A stretch of DNA of 64,000 nt, from the NCBI GenBank assembly GCA_001566295.1, contig KQ964264.1, positions 248,001 to 312,000 on the forward strand. Direction: 5' to 3'. Position numbers and translations under genes: made by a program. Of the stretch, positions 32,203 to 43,865 are shown piece after piece. Position 1 is the first letter of the stretch, and every line of letters starts with the position of its first letter. The notes under the pieces were generated by a model that saw nothing but the letters and a program-made list of their open reading frames with translations, was not told the origin of the DNA and made no database searches. This DNA is from Microdochium bolleyi (taxonomy: Eukaryota > Ascomycota > Sordariomycetes > Xylariales > Microdochiaceae).

Positions 32203-34172
32203 TCATAGTGTAGGGCCGCCTGCAAATGGCACGAACTGCTGCGGGCATGTGACGTTCGCAGGTGGCACCACGCCCGCAAAGTACCTCTGAACATGTGCGA
32301 AATAACAAGTCGATCCTCCCAGGTCGACGACAGTGTGCTGCAGAGAACGACCAAAAACACCGCGAGTCAGCCTTATTCTTGAATGCAAGCAGCGGAAGAA
32401 GTTCCTTTGAGAATTGGACGGGGACAACAGGACACAACTTACGCCAACAGCTTCCTGCTGGATGAGGACCGATCCAGCAAATAGGGATGACGCTTTCTTA
32501 GCCCTGTAACAAGACACGTTGGTCAGGAAACGTAATGAACCACATCAAGTTTGCTCGGACACAGGTGTGCTTACGAGGTCAGAGAAGACAACGGGTCGAT
32601 GGTGTTGCTCGCGAACAAGATGGGGAAATCTGTCGGTTTCTTCAATGCTTCGATCGGACCTGCGAGGTGCCACAGCGTAGAGTCAATCCTCGCTGTCTCT
32701 CCCAAGTTATTTCAATAAAAGAGTAAGGAGGACGCCTACCTTGAGCCAGCATGCTGTCGGGCAGCTCTGGCCGGAGGGCACTGCACACGACACCGTCCAG
32801 GGCCAGAGGCCAGATGTCACCGACGTACTTGCTCTTGGCGATACTGGCTTCGACGTAGCTCTGGAAGCCCTCGATGGTGGCCAGTTTGTTGCGCCTGCCC
32901 GTGTCCGCGCACTGTATGACGCGGCCGGCGTCGGCCTTGCCGGCGGCTAGCTTGTCAAAAGTCCCCGCGAGAGCTGTCGCGTTGCCGTTCTCGAGCTGGT
33001 GCAGGGCGTCCGCCAGCCCTGGGAAGTTGCGACGGGGGTTGTAGATCGTGGTAAAGAGGAGGGACTTCAGGTCCGCGTTGGTAACCATCGCCGGTGCGGT
33101 GGCTGTGCCCAGCCCGCTGACGGGGATCGGGTAATTGTCAAGCTGCGCAATCAGCCCGTCTAGCCGGGCTGTGATGTCGGCTGCCGACGGGCCCCAGAAA
33201 ATGCAGTTGTCCTGGCCAGCGGCGTGGCAGTACTCGGAGAACTTGGCGATGGCGGCGTCTGCCTGGTCGATGCTGTCCAGCCACGCATTGTCGTAGTACT
33301 GTTCCGCATCGATGACGCCGTCGAGCACCATCCTCCCCACGCGGTCTGGGAACATGGAGGCGAAAGTGGCGCCAGTGACGGTGCCGTAGCTTACAGCGTA
33401 GGCCCAGAGCTTGGCGTCCGCGGGGGACTTGCCTGATTCCACGGCCTCGGCTTCGACGAATGCGAGCAGATCGTAAGCCACGGATGGCGTGGTCACGTAA
33501 TACTGGGATTTGTTGGCAGAGGCATTGCACCAGTCTGCGAGGATGCGGCTTGAGTAGAACTGCTCCTGGAGTGCGGTGGTGGACACATTGGTAGTCCCGG
33601 TGTTGTGCAGCCGGATGTAGGCCGATCTTGCGTCGGTGTTGCCCGCGAAGCAATCCAAAGTAAGACCACTATTTTTGATACCACGAGGGTCGAAGGAGAC
33701 AATGTTGTGTTGCTCGCCAAGGGCTTGACTTGCGAGGTCGGCTTGTTGGAAGAGCAGGTCAACGCCAGAACCACCGGGACCTCCTGCCACATAGTATCAG
33801 GAGTTAGATCATAGAGCCTTGCGTGTCTGGCAGGGGCCCTGCAAGAGATTACCTGGAATGAACATGATGCTTTGTGAGTCGGTGGTAGCGTTCTTGGCGG
33901 GCAGTTTGATGAAGGCAACAGCTGTCGTGCCGAGGCTCTGGTCCGCATAGTCGAGAGGGACCTGCAGTCTGGAACACTGAAAGCGGCCAAAGCACGGGGT
34001 CCAAGCGAGATTGGTGCTTGGAGAAATCTGTGCGATTGTCAGACTGTTCAAGATGGCAATGGCCGGGGGAACCGACGGTGCTGAAGTCATGGACCATGTC
34101 TGGCGGTGGTGAGCAGGTGGCCTTGCAACCCAAGCTCGCGAGAAGGGCGAAGACCCAGCTAAGTCGTCGCAT
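32203..34172 (-). CDS. Secreted alpha/beta hydrolase, TAP (tripeptidyl aminopeptidase)-like, 531 aa, six exons
   Basis: Exons 34172-34077, 34027-33853, 33783-32740, 32659-32575, 32503-32443 and 32337-32203; 532 codons with all joins in frame. An N-terminal signal peptide is followed by the family start (FSTISPSTNLAW, then CSRLQVPLDYAD). The oxyanion loop is GGPGGSG (residues 91-97). The nucleophile elbow is AVSYG with Ser222, an Ala replacing the first Gly of GxSxG. DPRG and the C-terminal TAP-like domain (NTIDPL ... VGHTV ... NVTCPQQFVPF) hold the acidic and His residues. Enzymes of this type remove peptides from N-termini or hydrolyse esters outside the cell. It diverges from the Zn2Cys6 regulator at 34695, whose shared promoter has a repeated motif. 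Confidence 0.88.
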
Positions 34173-34359
34173 GATCGGTGGTACTGAGGATTCCGGTGTG
34201 GAAGTGGTGAATGAAGTGCTGGGCAGGACAGTCGAGTAACAGCAGTTGGGTTCATGTTGCCTTTTGTATTAGGCGAATGTCATAAACCAGCTTTGCATCT
34301 GGCAGTCCGGCGGTACAGTAGTCGCTGCGCAAGAGAGTGACGCGCCTTGCTGGTCAGCT

Positions 34360-34657
34360 TGTACGAATCGGCCAATCGGCATGAGATGTTGTTAGCAACG
34401 TCAGACAGCTTGCAAAGCACTTAGGTTTGTACGAACTGGCCAACCACGGGGCTTCAAGGATGATCCTGGAGCACATGAAGCTTTCCCACATGTACGAGCC
34501 CACCAATCAACAACCCTGGGCGCTTTGGTGGGCGCCGGGCAAGGGGCCATGTCCAGGAGCGGACCCTTTCCATTGCCCATGTCCCATGTCCCTTTGGACA
34601 ACTTCTCATCTCACCATGCTGAACATAACAACGCCCCGCCTGTACGAGGCCACCAAC
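34360..34657 (+). promoter_or_regulatory. Four copies of a 17-bp motif in a divergent promoter
   Basis: TGTACGARNNNRCCAAY occurs at 34360-34376, 34428-34444, 34491-34507 and 34641-34657, all in the same orientation. The invariant parts are TGTACGA and CCAA, at a fixed distance. Two copies read CCAAT (possible CCAAT boxes). The region lies between a secreted hydrolase (minus) and a Zn2Cys6 regulator (plus), so these are candidate binding sites for the regulator or for a CCAAT-binding complex. Confidence 0.65.
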
Positions 34658-34694
34658 AAAAGCAGACGACTTTGCAGTCACCAACACAGGCGCG

Positions 34695-36582
34695 ATGGGT
34701 GTCACTAATGTGGCAGGCGACAAGACGGACGCCCAAGCGTGGAGGAAGAAGCCGCGCAAGTTTGCGCCAAAGTCCAGGCTCGGCTGCAAGACGTGCAAGT
34801 CAGTGTCATCCTCACCCTTTTGCCATGTAAGCTGGAGGCAGAGTCGCTAACTAGAGGATATGTGCCCACCGTTGAAGAATACGCCGAGTCAAATGCGATT
34901 TGGCCAGACCTTGGTGCTCAAAATGCCGGTCAACAGGGCGGACCTGTGACGGCTATGTCGACGAACACGCTGTGCTCAGGGGCGCGGGTGCTCCTGACGG
35001 AGAGCACGACGCCACTCAGAAGACAATAGTAGCACCGCATAGCTGTGGCGTCACGTCACTGCCAGTCCTCCGCCGGCCAGAGAAACAGCAACCCCGAGGG
35101 ACTTCTGCACCAAGTCCAGGAGGTCTTCAGCCCTTCTTGATCTTGCCGTCCTCCGACACTCACAACCCATGGGTCATGGAGCTCTTCACGTACATGTCGG
35201 CGAAGCACCTCAGCGAGCATCACCAATCCGAGTTGTGGCACACAACCTTGATGTTCTTCGCCCAGACGGTGCCTGCAGTGCGTCATGCCGCAGCTGCACT
35301 GTCCCTTGTTTACAGAGGACACCTCGATCGCGGCTCCTCCCACCATGCCAGCACCCGACAGCATCTATCGGACGGGCTTGGTGCTACTGAACAGGCTTTG
35401 CTACACTACAACAAAGCCATTAATCTCGTTCTACGTGAACACGCACCGCACGACCCCTTCTCCACGCTCGTCACGCTTCTGGTATGCTACATGTTCAACT
35501 GCGTGGACCAGCTGGCGGGCAACTACCAGGAGGCCCTCCGGCATCTGCGCGGCGGTGTCGAGCTCGCGCGGAGCTTGAGCGCCACAACCAGTACGCGTTC
35601 CCACGGGCGAGTCGCCGACTACGATGCCATTTCCGAGATGGATCACCTCCTCAGCCAGGTCGTAAGACAAATCCGCCGTCTCGACCTCCAGGCAGTCATG
35701 TTCCTCGTCGAATGGACCCCGGCCGAGCTCGAGATGGCATCTGGGTCGCCTCTCCCACCACCAGAGCAGGGCTTCACGTCGCTTGAACAGGCCAGCGATC
35801 ATGTCGATGTACTAGTCGCTCAGGTGATGGACCTGCGCAACAAAAGCATGCACATCTTTCCTACGGAGGACGATGGGGTCGTGGAATCTGTCAAAGACTC
35901 CATTTTGCGCCGCCTCGAAGTCTGGCACTACCTATTCGACGACATGACCTCGCAACAGCTCCAAGCCTCAAACACTACACCGGGTTCACATGACACTGGA
36001 AGGGGATATTCCGCTCGTGATCGATGCCTCATGGTGCTCCTGCATCTCAGGTACCTCACTGCTTGGACTTACCTCAGCAGCTTCGGCCCCGCTAGGGAGA
36101 TAGAGTACGACGCCTACCTGCCGCAGTTCCAGCAGTGCCTGGCCTTGGCGTCCGAGTACGGCTCCTTACGTGAATCATCCGCCGCGGAGTATGGCAGCCA
36201 GCCAACGTCGCAGATGTCCACGTTCACGCCTGAGATCGGCCTCCTGCCTGCGCTATTCATCATTGGCGCCAAGTGCCGCCACCCAGGCGTGCGACGGGAG
36301 GTGCTGGGACTACTGCGGCAGCATGTCACAAAGGAGGCTGTCTGGGACAGCCTGGTGACTGCGAGAGTCGTCGAGCGCATCGTGGAGATTGAAGAGAGTG
36401 GTGGTCCGCTTGAGGATCTCGCGACCGAGAACATGCAGGACATTCCGGCGTGGCGCAGGATTGAGATTGTGTCCTGGGTGCATCATGTCGCGGGCCTCGT
36501 GCCAGCACGAGAGAGGATAGAGCTCATGTGGAGGTTCTGCGAAGGGGAGGAGTGGCATGAAGAGGTTCTATATCTCGACTAA
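34695..36582 (+). CDS. Zn2Cys6 transcription factor (602 aa, two exons)
   Basis: Exons 34695-34798 and 34878-36582. The 79-nt intron with a CTAAC branch site sits inside the zinc cluster, and splicing restores GCKTCKIRRVKCDLARPWC. The cluster is Cys31, 34, 41, 48, 51 and 58 with canonical spacing. Taking an internal start at 34900 would lose half of it. The long C-terminal part matches the fungal-specific regulatory domain: HHQSELWHTTLMFFAQ, HYNKAINLV, CYMFNCVDQLAGNYQEALRH, and LLPALFIIGAKCRHPGVRRE near the end. It is a nuclear regulator, with likely targets including the divergent hydrolase and perhaps itself (inference from the repeated motif in the shared promoter). Confidence 0.9.
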
Positions 36583-36956
36583 AACATCCACAGTTTGCTG
36601 CACAAGATGGCTAAGGTGTCCCCACAAACTCCGTGGCAATTACTTCATTGGAGCTGGGAGAGGCCACGGAAGAAATAGTCACCTGCCATCGGTCAGTCCA
36701 AGCGGAGGTCGTCTAGACTGCCCGCCACGACTTCTTGGCGAATGTCACCACCCAGGGCCAGGAGATCTTCTGTGCATGTCACCGGCAGCATGCTAAGACA
36801 ATTCATGCCACTTCCTGGTCGGCCTCCTGCATGCGACCAATTACAGTTGTGATGATAGTGGATCATTGACTCAAAAAGGGCGGCAGGTGCACAAGACCCT
36901 CCACGCGCAAGCTCAACAGGTTTGAGTCGAGCCCAAATTGCTGCAGCAATGCAAGC
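36583..36956. other. Intergenic region
   Basis: I see nothing here beyond the 3' end of the regulator and the start of the next promoter. Confidence 0.4.
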
Positions 36957-36964
36957 TATATAAG
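36957..36964 (+). promoter_or_regulatory. TATA box of the P-loop ATPase gene
   Basis: TATATAAG, 116 bases before the ATG at 37073. Confidence 0.5.
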
Positions 36965-37072
36965 GACAGTCAAGTCGCATCTCTCTGCTGTCTGAACCTT
37001 TGAAAGCCGAGCTTCGTAGTTCGCTTTGCAAAGCATCTTGCACCCGCGTACAGAAGAAGAAGAAGAACCGCC

Positions 37073-39429
37073 ATGTCCTTTCTCTCATACTTCCGCCAAG
37101 GCGGTGCGAGCCAAGATGTAGTGACCCCTCAGAAAGCCCCCGACATCAAACGATTTCTCGACTACGCGGCGCTGACTCAACCGGACGACTTCAAATCGGC
37201 GACTCGCGACAAAACAGAGTGCGACTCGTTCGCAAACGCACCACTCTTCTCCATTGCGGCCCAGACGTTCGCCGAGAAGCTCTCGCGGCGCGTGTCACCT
37301 AGCGCTCAGCTGGTACCGCAATACGGGCTGATCGGCAGCCGTGCGGACGTGTCTGAGCCAGTCCGTAGTCCCGAGGACCAGCTCATCATGACAAACTTGA
37401 ACATACCCTGGTCGGCATTCATTTGCGGCTCGCAGGGAGCCGGCAAGAGCCATACCCTCTCATGTCTACTGGAGGCATGCCTGATCCGGGACAACCCGAC
37501 GGGCACGCTGTCCCACCCCATGGCGGGCCTCGTTTTCCACTTTGACAGGTTCACAAGCGTGAGCACAACGCAAATCTGCGAGGCGGCATACATCTCCTCC
37601 TCAAGGATTCCGGTCAGAGTTCTCGTTACCCCGTCCAATGTATGGAATATGAACCGCATATACGGCGATTTACTGGGTGCCGACACAGAGCATGGGACTC
37701 GTGCCCAAGTGGTTCCGTTGTACTTCAATCATTCGCAGCTCAACATCTCAACTCTGCTGAAGCTGATGGCCTTTGATCCAACCGGCAGCAGCACGCCGCT
37801 CTACATGGAAGTCGTCATCAGAATCATCCGTGAGATCGCCATGGAGGGCAGCCACTTTTCATACAGCGTGTTCAAGGACCGGCTGTCTACGACGAAGCTG
37901 TTCAAGGAGCAGGAAACAGCGCTCAACATGCGCCTCCAGCTCCTTGACACGTTCCTGGCACCACAGCTGACGCCGAACTTGCGCAAGCCTAGCGCCTGCG
38001 AGCAGGATATATGGGATTTCCAACCCGGTACTCTAACGATTGTGGACCTCAGCGACCCTTTCCTGTCTTCCGACGATGCGTGCAGCCTGTTCTCCATCTG
38101 TCTCGCCATTTTCTTGGAGGAGAGATCCAGCTGTGGTCGAGTTGTTGCTCTCGATGAGGCACACAAGGTACTTGAGGGCTCATTTGCCATGCTTGGAAAC
38201 AGAGGCTAACGATTGGCGGCTTAGTTCCTGACACAGACCGGAGCGGCGAACGTGCTGACTGAGGACCTCACCTCAATCATCAGACAGCAGCGGCACATCG
38301 GCACCAGGGTCTTCACGGCGACGCAGGAGCCAACTCTCTCGCCGAAACTAATCGACCTCTCCAACGCCACGTTCGTGCATCGGTTCTCATCTCCTGCCTG
38401 GTACCAGACCCTCAGGGGTCATCTCGCGGGGGCTGCGGGGATCGGCAAGAGCGCCTCGCCGCAGCGGGACGCGGATGTGTTCCGTGCGATCACGGAACTG
38501 CAGACAGGAGAGGCGCTGGTGTTTTGCCCGACTGCGCAGGTCTGCACCGTCGGCGACAATGACGCCGTCCGACTCCAGTCGCTCGGCTCGCAGTACATGC
38601 GGGTGCGGACGAGGAAGCGGGTTACCTTTGATGGAGGCGTCAGCATTGCGGCGACTGCAAACATACACGCCATACGCCCGTTTCAGGAGACTGGAGAGGC
38701 TAGAATCAAGATGCACAACCCTATTCTGGAGTTATCGGCTGGGGATGCCAGCAAGCCTTTCGATACAGGCTCTCGACTTCGAGGGCGGGATATTGGCAGC
38801 CAGCCTCAGTCTCAGTCTAAGGGGCAACAATCAGACGCACCGAGCACATCGGTAGACTATACCAGCAAGTCTTCCGGCCTGTTTGGCCTGCTAGCGGCTC
38901 AATTTGGCGGCCAGTCCCAGTCCAGCAACACGTCACCAGAACAGAGCTCTGTCACATGGTCATCTCCCAGCTCAGGGCGAACTTCGAGCGTCGCCACAAG
39001 CCAAACATCAGGACAGGCGAGAGTCTTTATACACAAGAAAGTCAGAGTCACAAGCCGAGCACAGCTGAACGGGCTGGCAATTAGGTATGCTCGCCGGCTC
39101 GCCAAACGTGGGTCGTGGAACCATGCGACGGTCGTGAGCCAGGATGAACGCGAGAAGCATCTTGAGTCATTCAAGACGACGATCGAGCCGGTGTCTACCA
39201 CCTGCAACCCGACCGAAGTCAGAATGCTGTTGCTCGGCGCAATTGGAGCATTACTAGTAAGAACTAAACAGACCACCAGTTGCTGCAAGGGGACACTCAG
39301 CTGATACAAGGCGTACAGGCAGATCTGCGAGACAGCGCAAGGTGAGTTTACGCCGGCCGTGCGAGCTTCTGCTCGCCTCGTATGTGCTCCAGACTGGTGC
39401 GCAAGGGTTACAATGTTGGGACTTGTTGA
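37073..39429 (+). CDS. Uncharacterised HerA/FtsK-like P-loop ATPase (about 734 aa, four exons)
   Basis: Exons 37073-38167, 38225-39256, 39301-39341 and 39393-39429; the joined frame is 735 codons. Without the last two introns the frame would end at 39304 with a Cys/Thr-rich tail; the spliced end, LIQGVQADLRDSA then LVRKGYNVGTC, looks more natural, but the choice is inference. Walker A is GSQGAGKSHT (about 119), Walker B is RVVALDEAHK (about 356), and a sensor-like ATQEPTLSP follows, as in HerA/VirB4/FtsK-type motor ATPases. The middle region (WDFQPGTLTIVDLSDPFLS) is typical of a broad fungal family with no assigned role. A Ser/Gln-rich linker (about 565-645) precedes a basic C-terminus. No membrane segment is seen. 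Confidence 0.78.
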
Positions 39430-40147
39430 GAGAAGTGTGTCTTAGCCTCAGGCTTCCTGCAGTCACCTTCCAGCCCGTGCCTGTATGGACCGTGTTCATG
39501 TTCTACCCATTGTGACGCGACTATTCGTCAACGGTCCTGTGCCTCAGGGACACCGTCGATATTTCCGCTGGTAGTCGCAACGACTTAGACGGGACAGTTT
39601 CTGTTATCGGGACTTTGGTGCAATTTCTGAGGATCACTCGAACTTAATATCAATTTTCATATCGAGCAGCGCACCTTCATGTTGCTGGAAGAAGGGCACA
39701 CCTTCTGAGCAAGTTTCAACTAAAAATGTGAACTGTGACAAGTAGTGATTCCGGTGCGATCCAAGTCAAATTTCGCCGATCGCCGGTGTCTGCGGGGCCA
39801 GAGTCAATCAGCCCTTCGGACGTTAGAAACCCCCTTGCCGGGCGTTAGAAATCCCCTTGGCGGATCTTGCACAACCTCTTCTCGGCCGGTTCGAATTGAA
39901 GTGCTCTGGGCAGCGCCCAATCGAGTAGAAAGCGGAGCCTCGTCGTCGCTGACGACAGAGGCTATGATACCTGAGATCATCGCAGTTGGGCATCATTCCC
40001 TAAAATAGCTCGTTGTGTAACACCACTATGGTACACAGGGGACCTCCCAGGTGTGCCTTTTGATAATGGTCATCGGACACTACATTTTTGTATCTTCCGT
40101 GCTCCTCGGAGAGTACTAGACTCCTCGGCCACCGGGTGCTTCGGTGA
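39430..40147. other. Intergenic region ahead of the monooxygenase
   Basis: No gene. It contains the short direct repeat at 39821-39863 and leads into the monooxygenase promoter. Confidence 0.4.
39821..39863 (+). repeat. Two-unit 21-bp direct repeat
   Basis: CGTTAGAAACCCCCTTGCCGG (21 bases, 39821-39841 in the window) is followed one base later by a copy with two changes (39843-39863). It is about 460 bases ahead of the monooxygenase start. Confidence 0.7.
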
Positions 40148-40155
40148 TGACGTCA
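40148..40155. promoter_or_regulatory. CRE-type bZIP site TGACGTCA
   Basis: A perfect palindromic CRE lies inside a larger interrupted palindrome GGTGATG..CATCACC (40143-40165), 169 bases before the ATG of the monooxygenase and 63 bases before its TATA box. ATF/CREB-type factors recognise this word in fungi; use here is inferred. Confidence 0.45.
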
Positions 40156-40217
40156 AGACATCACCAAACCTCGGGGGATACATGCAACATACAGGAGTCG
40201 TCCCTTGAACGTAGCGC

Positions 40218-40223
40218 TATAAG
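40218..40223 (+). promoter_or_regulatory. TATA box of the FAD monooxygenase
   Basis: TATAAG, about 100 bases before the ATG at 40324. Confidence 0.4.
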
Positions 40224-40323
40224 TTGAGATTGTGCTTGCACCTCAGTGCAGAGCAAAAACAACAAATCGTTCAACATTGCACACTAAACCATCACATTCC
40301 GAACCGCAATCGTCTTCTTCACA

Positions 40324-41787
40324 ATGGGTAGCAGCACAACCAAAACACCACACGTCCTCATTCTGGGCGGTGGCCTAGGCGGGCTCACTCTCGCGCAGTC
40401 CCTCCGCAAGAAATGCATCTCCTTTGAAGTCTTTGAAAGAGACAGCGACCCGCATGCACGTCCGCAGGGCTGGGCGATTGCCCTCCACACGTGAGCCACA
40501 ACCCATACTGATCCTCGTATCTGCCCAAGTCCCGGCCATTGCCTTACTGATGGGAGACAAAACAGCATGCTCGACGACTTCCACGCCTCCATGCCCGACG
40601 ACCTGACGAATTTCGAGCAGGTCAACCACCTGCGCCCGCTGACCCTGCCCGCCGAGATTGCCATGTACACGGAGGGCGACGACCGCAAGTTCGGCGGCCG
40701 CGACGACGGCACGGGCAAGTTCGTCCGCGCCAAGCGGGACGTGCTGCGCAACTGGCTGAGCAGCCACATAGAGGTGCAGTACGGCAAGAAGGCGGCGCGC
40801 ATCGAGGAGAAGGACGACGAGGTCGTGGTGCACTTTGACGACGGCACGTCCGCTCGAGGTGATGTCGTCGTGGGGGCGGATGGCGTGCACAGCATGAGTA
40901 TGTTCCTTTTCCCTCCTCAGAAGTCTTTGATGTGAGCATACGCTACATTTTGCAGGATGACGCTGACGGTCCGAGTGTAGCACGTCGCCACATCCTCGGC
41001 GGCAAGCAAAACGACCCCATGCGCATCCACAAATCGGCCACGATCAACGGCATGACCCAGCTCTCGGGCGCCGACTTTGCCGAGCAGCTCTCCCTCGGCC
41101 ACTCGTCGTACATAGTCTTCTTCCAGCGCGGGGCGCAGCAGTATATGCTGTTCATCGGGCTCGACAGCGTCTCTGACGACGGCAAGACGGGTAACTACTA
41201 CTGGGACCTCATCTGGCCGTGCGAGGACGGCGACCGCGACGACCACTGGGCGTTCACCAGCGGCCAAGCGGAGCTGCTCGCGCACGCAAAGGTGGTGATC
41301 GAGGGCCTGAAGCCCGAGTTCAGAAAGGTGGTGGACATGACCCCGGAGCACATGGTGATGGTTCCCGGGCTGCACTTTCACGTCTGCCTGATCGATGAGC
41401 TGCCAGCTGGGCGTGTGACGCTGCTTGGCGATGCTGCGCGTAAGTTCTCTATTAATCCCTCGCCAGTCATAATCTCTCCCCACAGGCGCTGAGAGCTGAT
41501 GTGTGGTCTCAATGCTACTAGATGCCATGCCGCCCTTCCGCGGCGAGGGAGGCTGCCAGGCCATCGACGATGCGCTCAAGCTCGCGCGGGCGATCGAGAC
41601 AATGGACAAGACTGATAGCGGCTCCATCCGATCTCTCATGGACTCGTACCAGCGCGAGATGCTCGAGAGGGGCGGCAAGGCTGCCAGGCTGTCCGCTGAG
41701 GTGCTGCAGGACAACCGCGACACGTCCAAGAGAGTCGTGGGCGGTGAGAATGTCCGCATCCTGCCGAGGGATGAGATTGTTGTCTAG
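40324..41787 (+). CDS. FAD-dependent aromatic-type monooxygenase (407 aa, four exons)
   Basis: Exons 40324-40490, 40566-40897, 40981-41439 and 41522-41787; 408 codons. The N-terminal Rossmann motif is LGGGLGGLTLAQ (about 13-25), with E39 at the end of strand two (FEVFERD). DVVVGADGVHS is the second FAD/NADPH motif. GDAAHAMPPFRGEGG (about 316-330) is the third, contacting the FAD ribityl chain. This is the single-component flavoprotein hydroxylase class that hydroxylates or epoxidises small molecules with NAD(P)H and oxygen. Similar enzymes tailor polyketides and meroterpenoids or degrade aromatics; no backbone enzyme is nearby. There is no signal peptide, so it should be cytosolic. Confidence 0.88.
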
Positions 41788-41852
41788 TTGGAGTCTGGAT
41801 TGAGTTCTGCATAGTGGCCAAAGTGACATCCACTCTCCCCGTTTGTGTCAAA

Positions 41853-41873
41853 CCCCCCCCCCCCCCCCCCCCC
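41853..41873. repeat. Poly-C tract, 21 nt
   Basis: An uninterrupted run of C, 65 bases after the monooxygenase stop. Its length may be a sequencing or assembly estimate. Confidence 0.8.
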
Positions 41874-42411
41874 GGTGGTGAGTTGATTTTCGTCGAGGAC
41901 ATTGAGCGCGGCAGCCCGCCGTGGCCCGTGCCGCGGCAATTCGAAGTCAGTTTCTGCACTGGTGAGCGCTAGTAAACACAGATATTGCATGCTGTAGTTA
42001 TGAATAGATCATTACCCAGATGGGATCCGCATTGATCGTGGCAGCCTCAACGGCCTGGCTGCGGCTGCGAGGCTTCGGCGTAGAAATCTTCATGTTTGGT
42101 GAACAAGAAAGGTAAACTTTCCGCGTTGGGAATAGAGAGCTAAAAATAACCCAGCCAGGGTCTGCGTCTCGGCAGTGCATCCTGGCGCTCTCGCCCGCTC
42201 GGGCCCGGGTTGGTTGGGTTGTACCCCTGCCGGTGCTCGCTGGAAGCAAGGAAACCCCGGACTATCTGCAGTGAACAAGAACCTCAGCCACGTCTTAGCG
42301 GCTCCAGGCTTCCACGATAGCCTCAAGTTCTCGATGCGCACAGCCGACGATATCGAGATATTTTGGGACCAATCAGCAAGCTATAGCCAGACGATGGCTT
42401 CGGCCAATATG

Positions 42412-42418
42412 TATAAAG
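42412..42418 (+). promoter_or_regulatory. TATA box of the second secreted protein, with upstream CCAAT
   Basis: TATAAAG lies about 155 bases before the ATG at 42567. CCAAT occurs at about 42369 and 42404. Confidence 0.5.
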
Positions 42419-42566
42419 ACCCAGGACATGGAATCCATCTGGGACAAATATCAGGACATCACAAACAACACGCTTCTACAAACATCACAATCTCACAGGC
42501 AACATCTCTTCCGCAACTAGAACACTTTCATCCATCTCGACCGATCTCACTCACGTTTCTTTAAAC

Positions 42567-43140
42567 ATGCTCTCCTTCGCCCACATCGCCACGACGATCC
42601 TCGCCGCTGCCTCCATCCTGGGCACGGCGCAGGCCAACTTTGACGTCTACCGAGTCGAGCTCTTCTCGGGCCGCCGGCCCGCCGTCATGTGGCAGTTCTG
42701 GGAGGCCGAGGCGCCCAAGGACTGTGGCGCGATCCTCAAGAGGCAGATGTACGAGGAGCTCAACAACAAGGGGCCCTGGTGGGCCATTTTCTGGGGCGTG
42801 CACTGCACGGGCAGCGGCTGCGACAAGAGCCTGAACCCCCCGGGCGACATCGACCAGCTGAGGCTCAAGATCAAGGCCGACCCGCTGCTCGACTGGAGTA
42901 AGTTTCCCCTGGCCCTCTCTTTCGAGATTTCTAGGTTATTTGCGACTGACACTTCTTGTTTCAGCTCTGAGGAAGGAGAACGGGTGGTCGATGATGGGCA
43001 ACGACGGCAACAAGTACGGCGACTGCATGCCCTTCCCCAACGGCGACGTCGAGTGCCCGCAGCCGCTCGGCTGGAACCACCTCGTCCTGCGCAGGAAGTT
43101 CCGCTGCCTGACCAAGTTCACCGCGGACGACCTGAGCTGA
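42567..43140 (+). CDS. Small secreted six-cysteine protein (168 aa, two exons)
   Basis: Exons 42567-42897 and 42965-43140, with a GTAAGT donor and TTTCAG acceptor; 169 codons. The signal peptide is about 23 residues (cut after AQA). The mature protein has Cys at 53, 80, 85, 131, 141 and 158 and is rich in Trp and Gly, with no enzyme motif I recognise. It does not align with the secreted protein at 25256 beyond size class and cysteine number. It is likely an extracellular protein, possibly an effector; this is inference. Reading through the intron would give a different, Arg/Pro-rich tail without the last three cysteines, so splicing is preferred. Confidence 0.8.
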
Positions 43141-43865
43141 GTGCGCCGCACGCGCCGAGCGACAAGAGCCGCACATTCGAAGTTGGAAGACGGGACGACA
43201 TTCTCTGATCCTGATCGAGTCGCTCCTATTGACTGCAACATGGGGGAGCTATACACCTCTGGCATTAGTCATGGTCGCGGTCCTACCGACAAGGGATCAG
43301 CATCTGATTGAATCATTGGCATTTACACAAGGGCATAGAAAGGGCGTTCTCATTGTTTGCAATGAGGGGAAGCAACACAGCATAGCATATAGTCGATACT
43401 TGGAATTTGATTTGATTCCGTCGGATAAAGTCATGGCCCTTTCTTGCCGTTGTTGGTTTAATCTGGATTGATCGAAATGTGCAAATGCAGACGGGCTAGC
43501 GAAAGAAATACACCCTGTCTGTGTCCAATTTCATTTGTGAAGTCAGTGCTCTAGTCCAGAGATTACTCCTGGTTCGATCGGGCGCAGCGGTGCGGCAGGT
43601 ATCCGTGGTAACCGCCAACCTCGCGCCGCGTGGAAAGTTATTCCGCACAACAGCTTCCTTTTGACCACACGTCAATGAACGCATCTGGTGTGGTTTGATC
43701 ATCATCTCCACCTTTGCTCACTCGCCATCAACCGCCGGACGACTCGACAGACAGTGAGCAGGACCCGAGAGACTCCATCCACCCCAAGCAACCGCTTCCT
43801 CATGCTGATTCTTGATGAAAGCACAGCAGACTCATCGCGACATCACCTCGCCCTTCCCGCCGACC
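43141..43865. other. Gene-free stretch
   Basis: I see no gene. It is the 3' region of the secreted protein followed by unremarkable sequence. Confidence 0.4.

Noticed and set aside
43570..43600. GGTTCGA box-B-like word suggesting a tRNA
   Set aside because: No A box or acceptor-stem pairing at the right distance. The same holds for the words at about 4936 and 39892.
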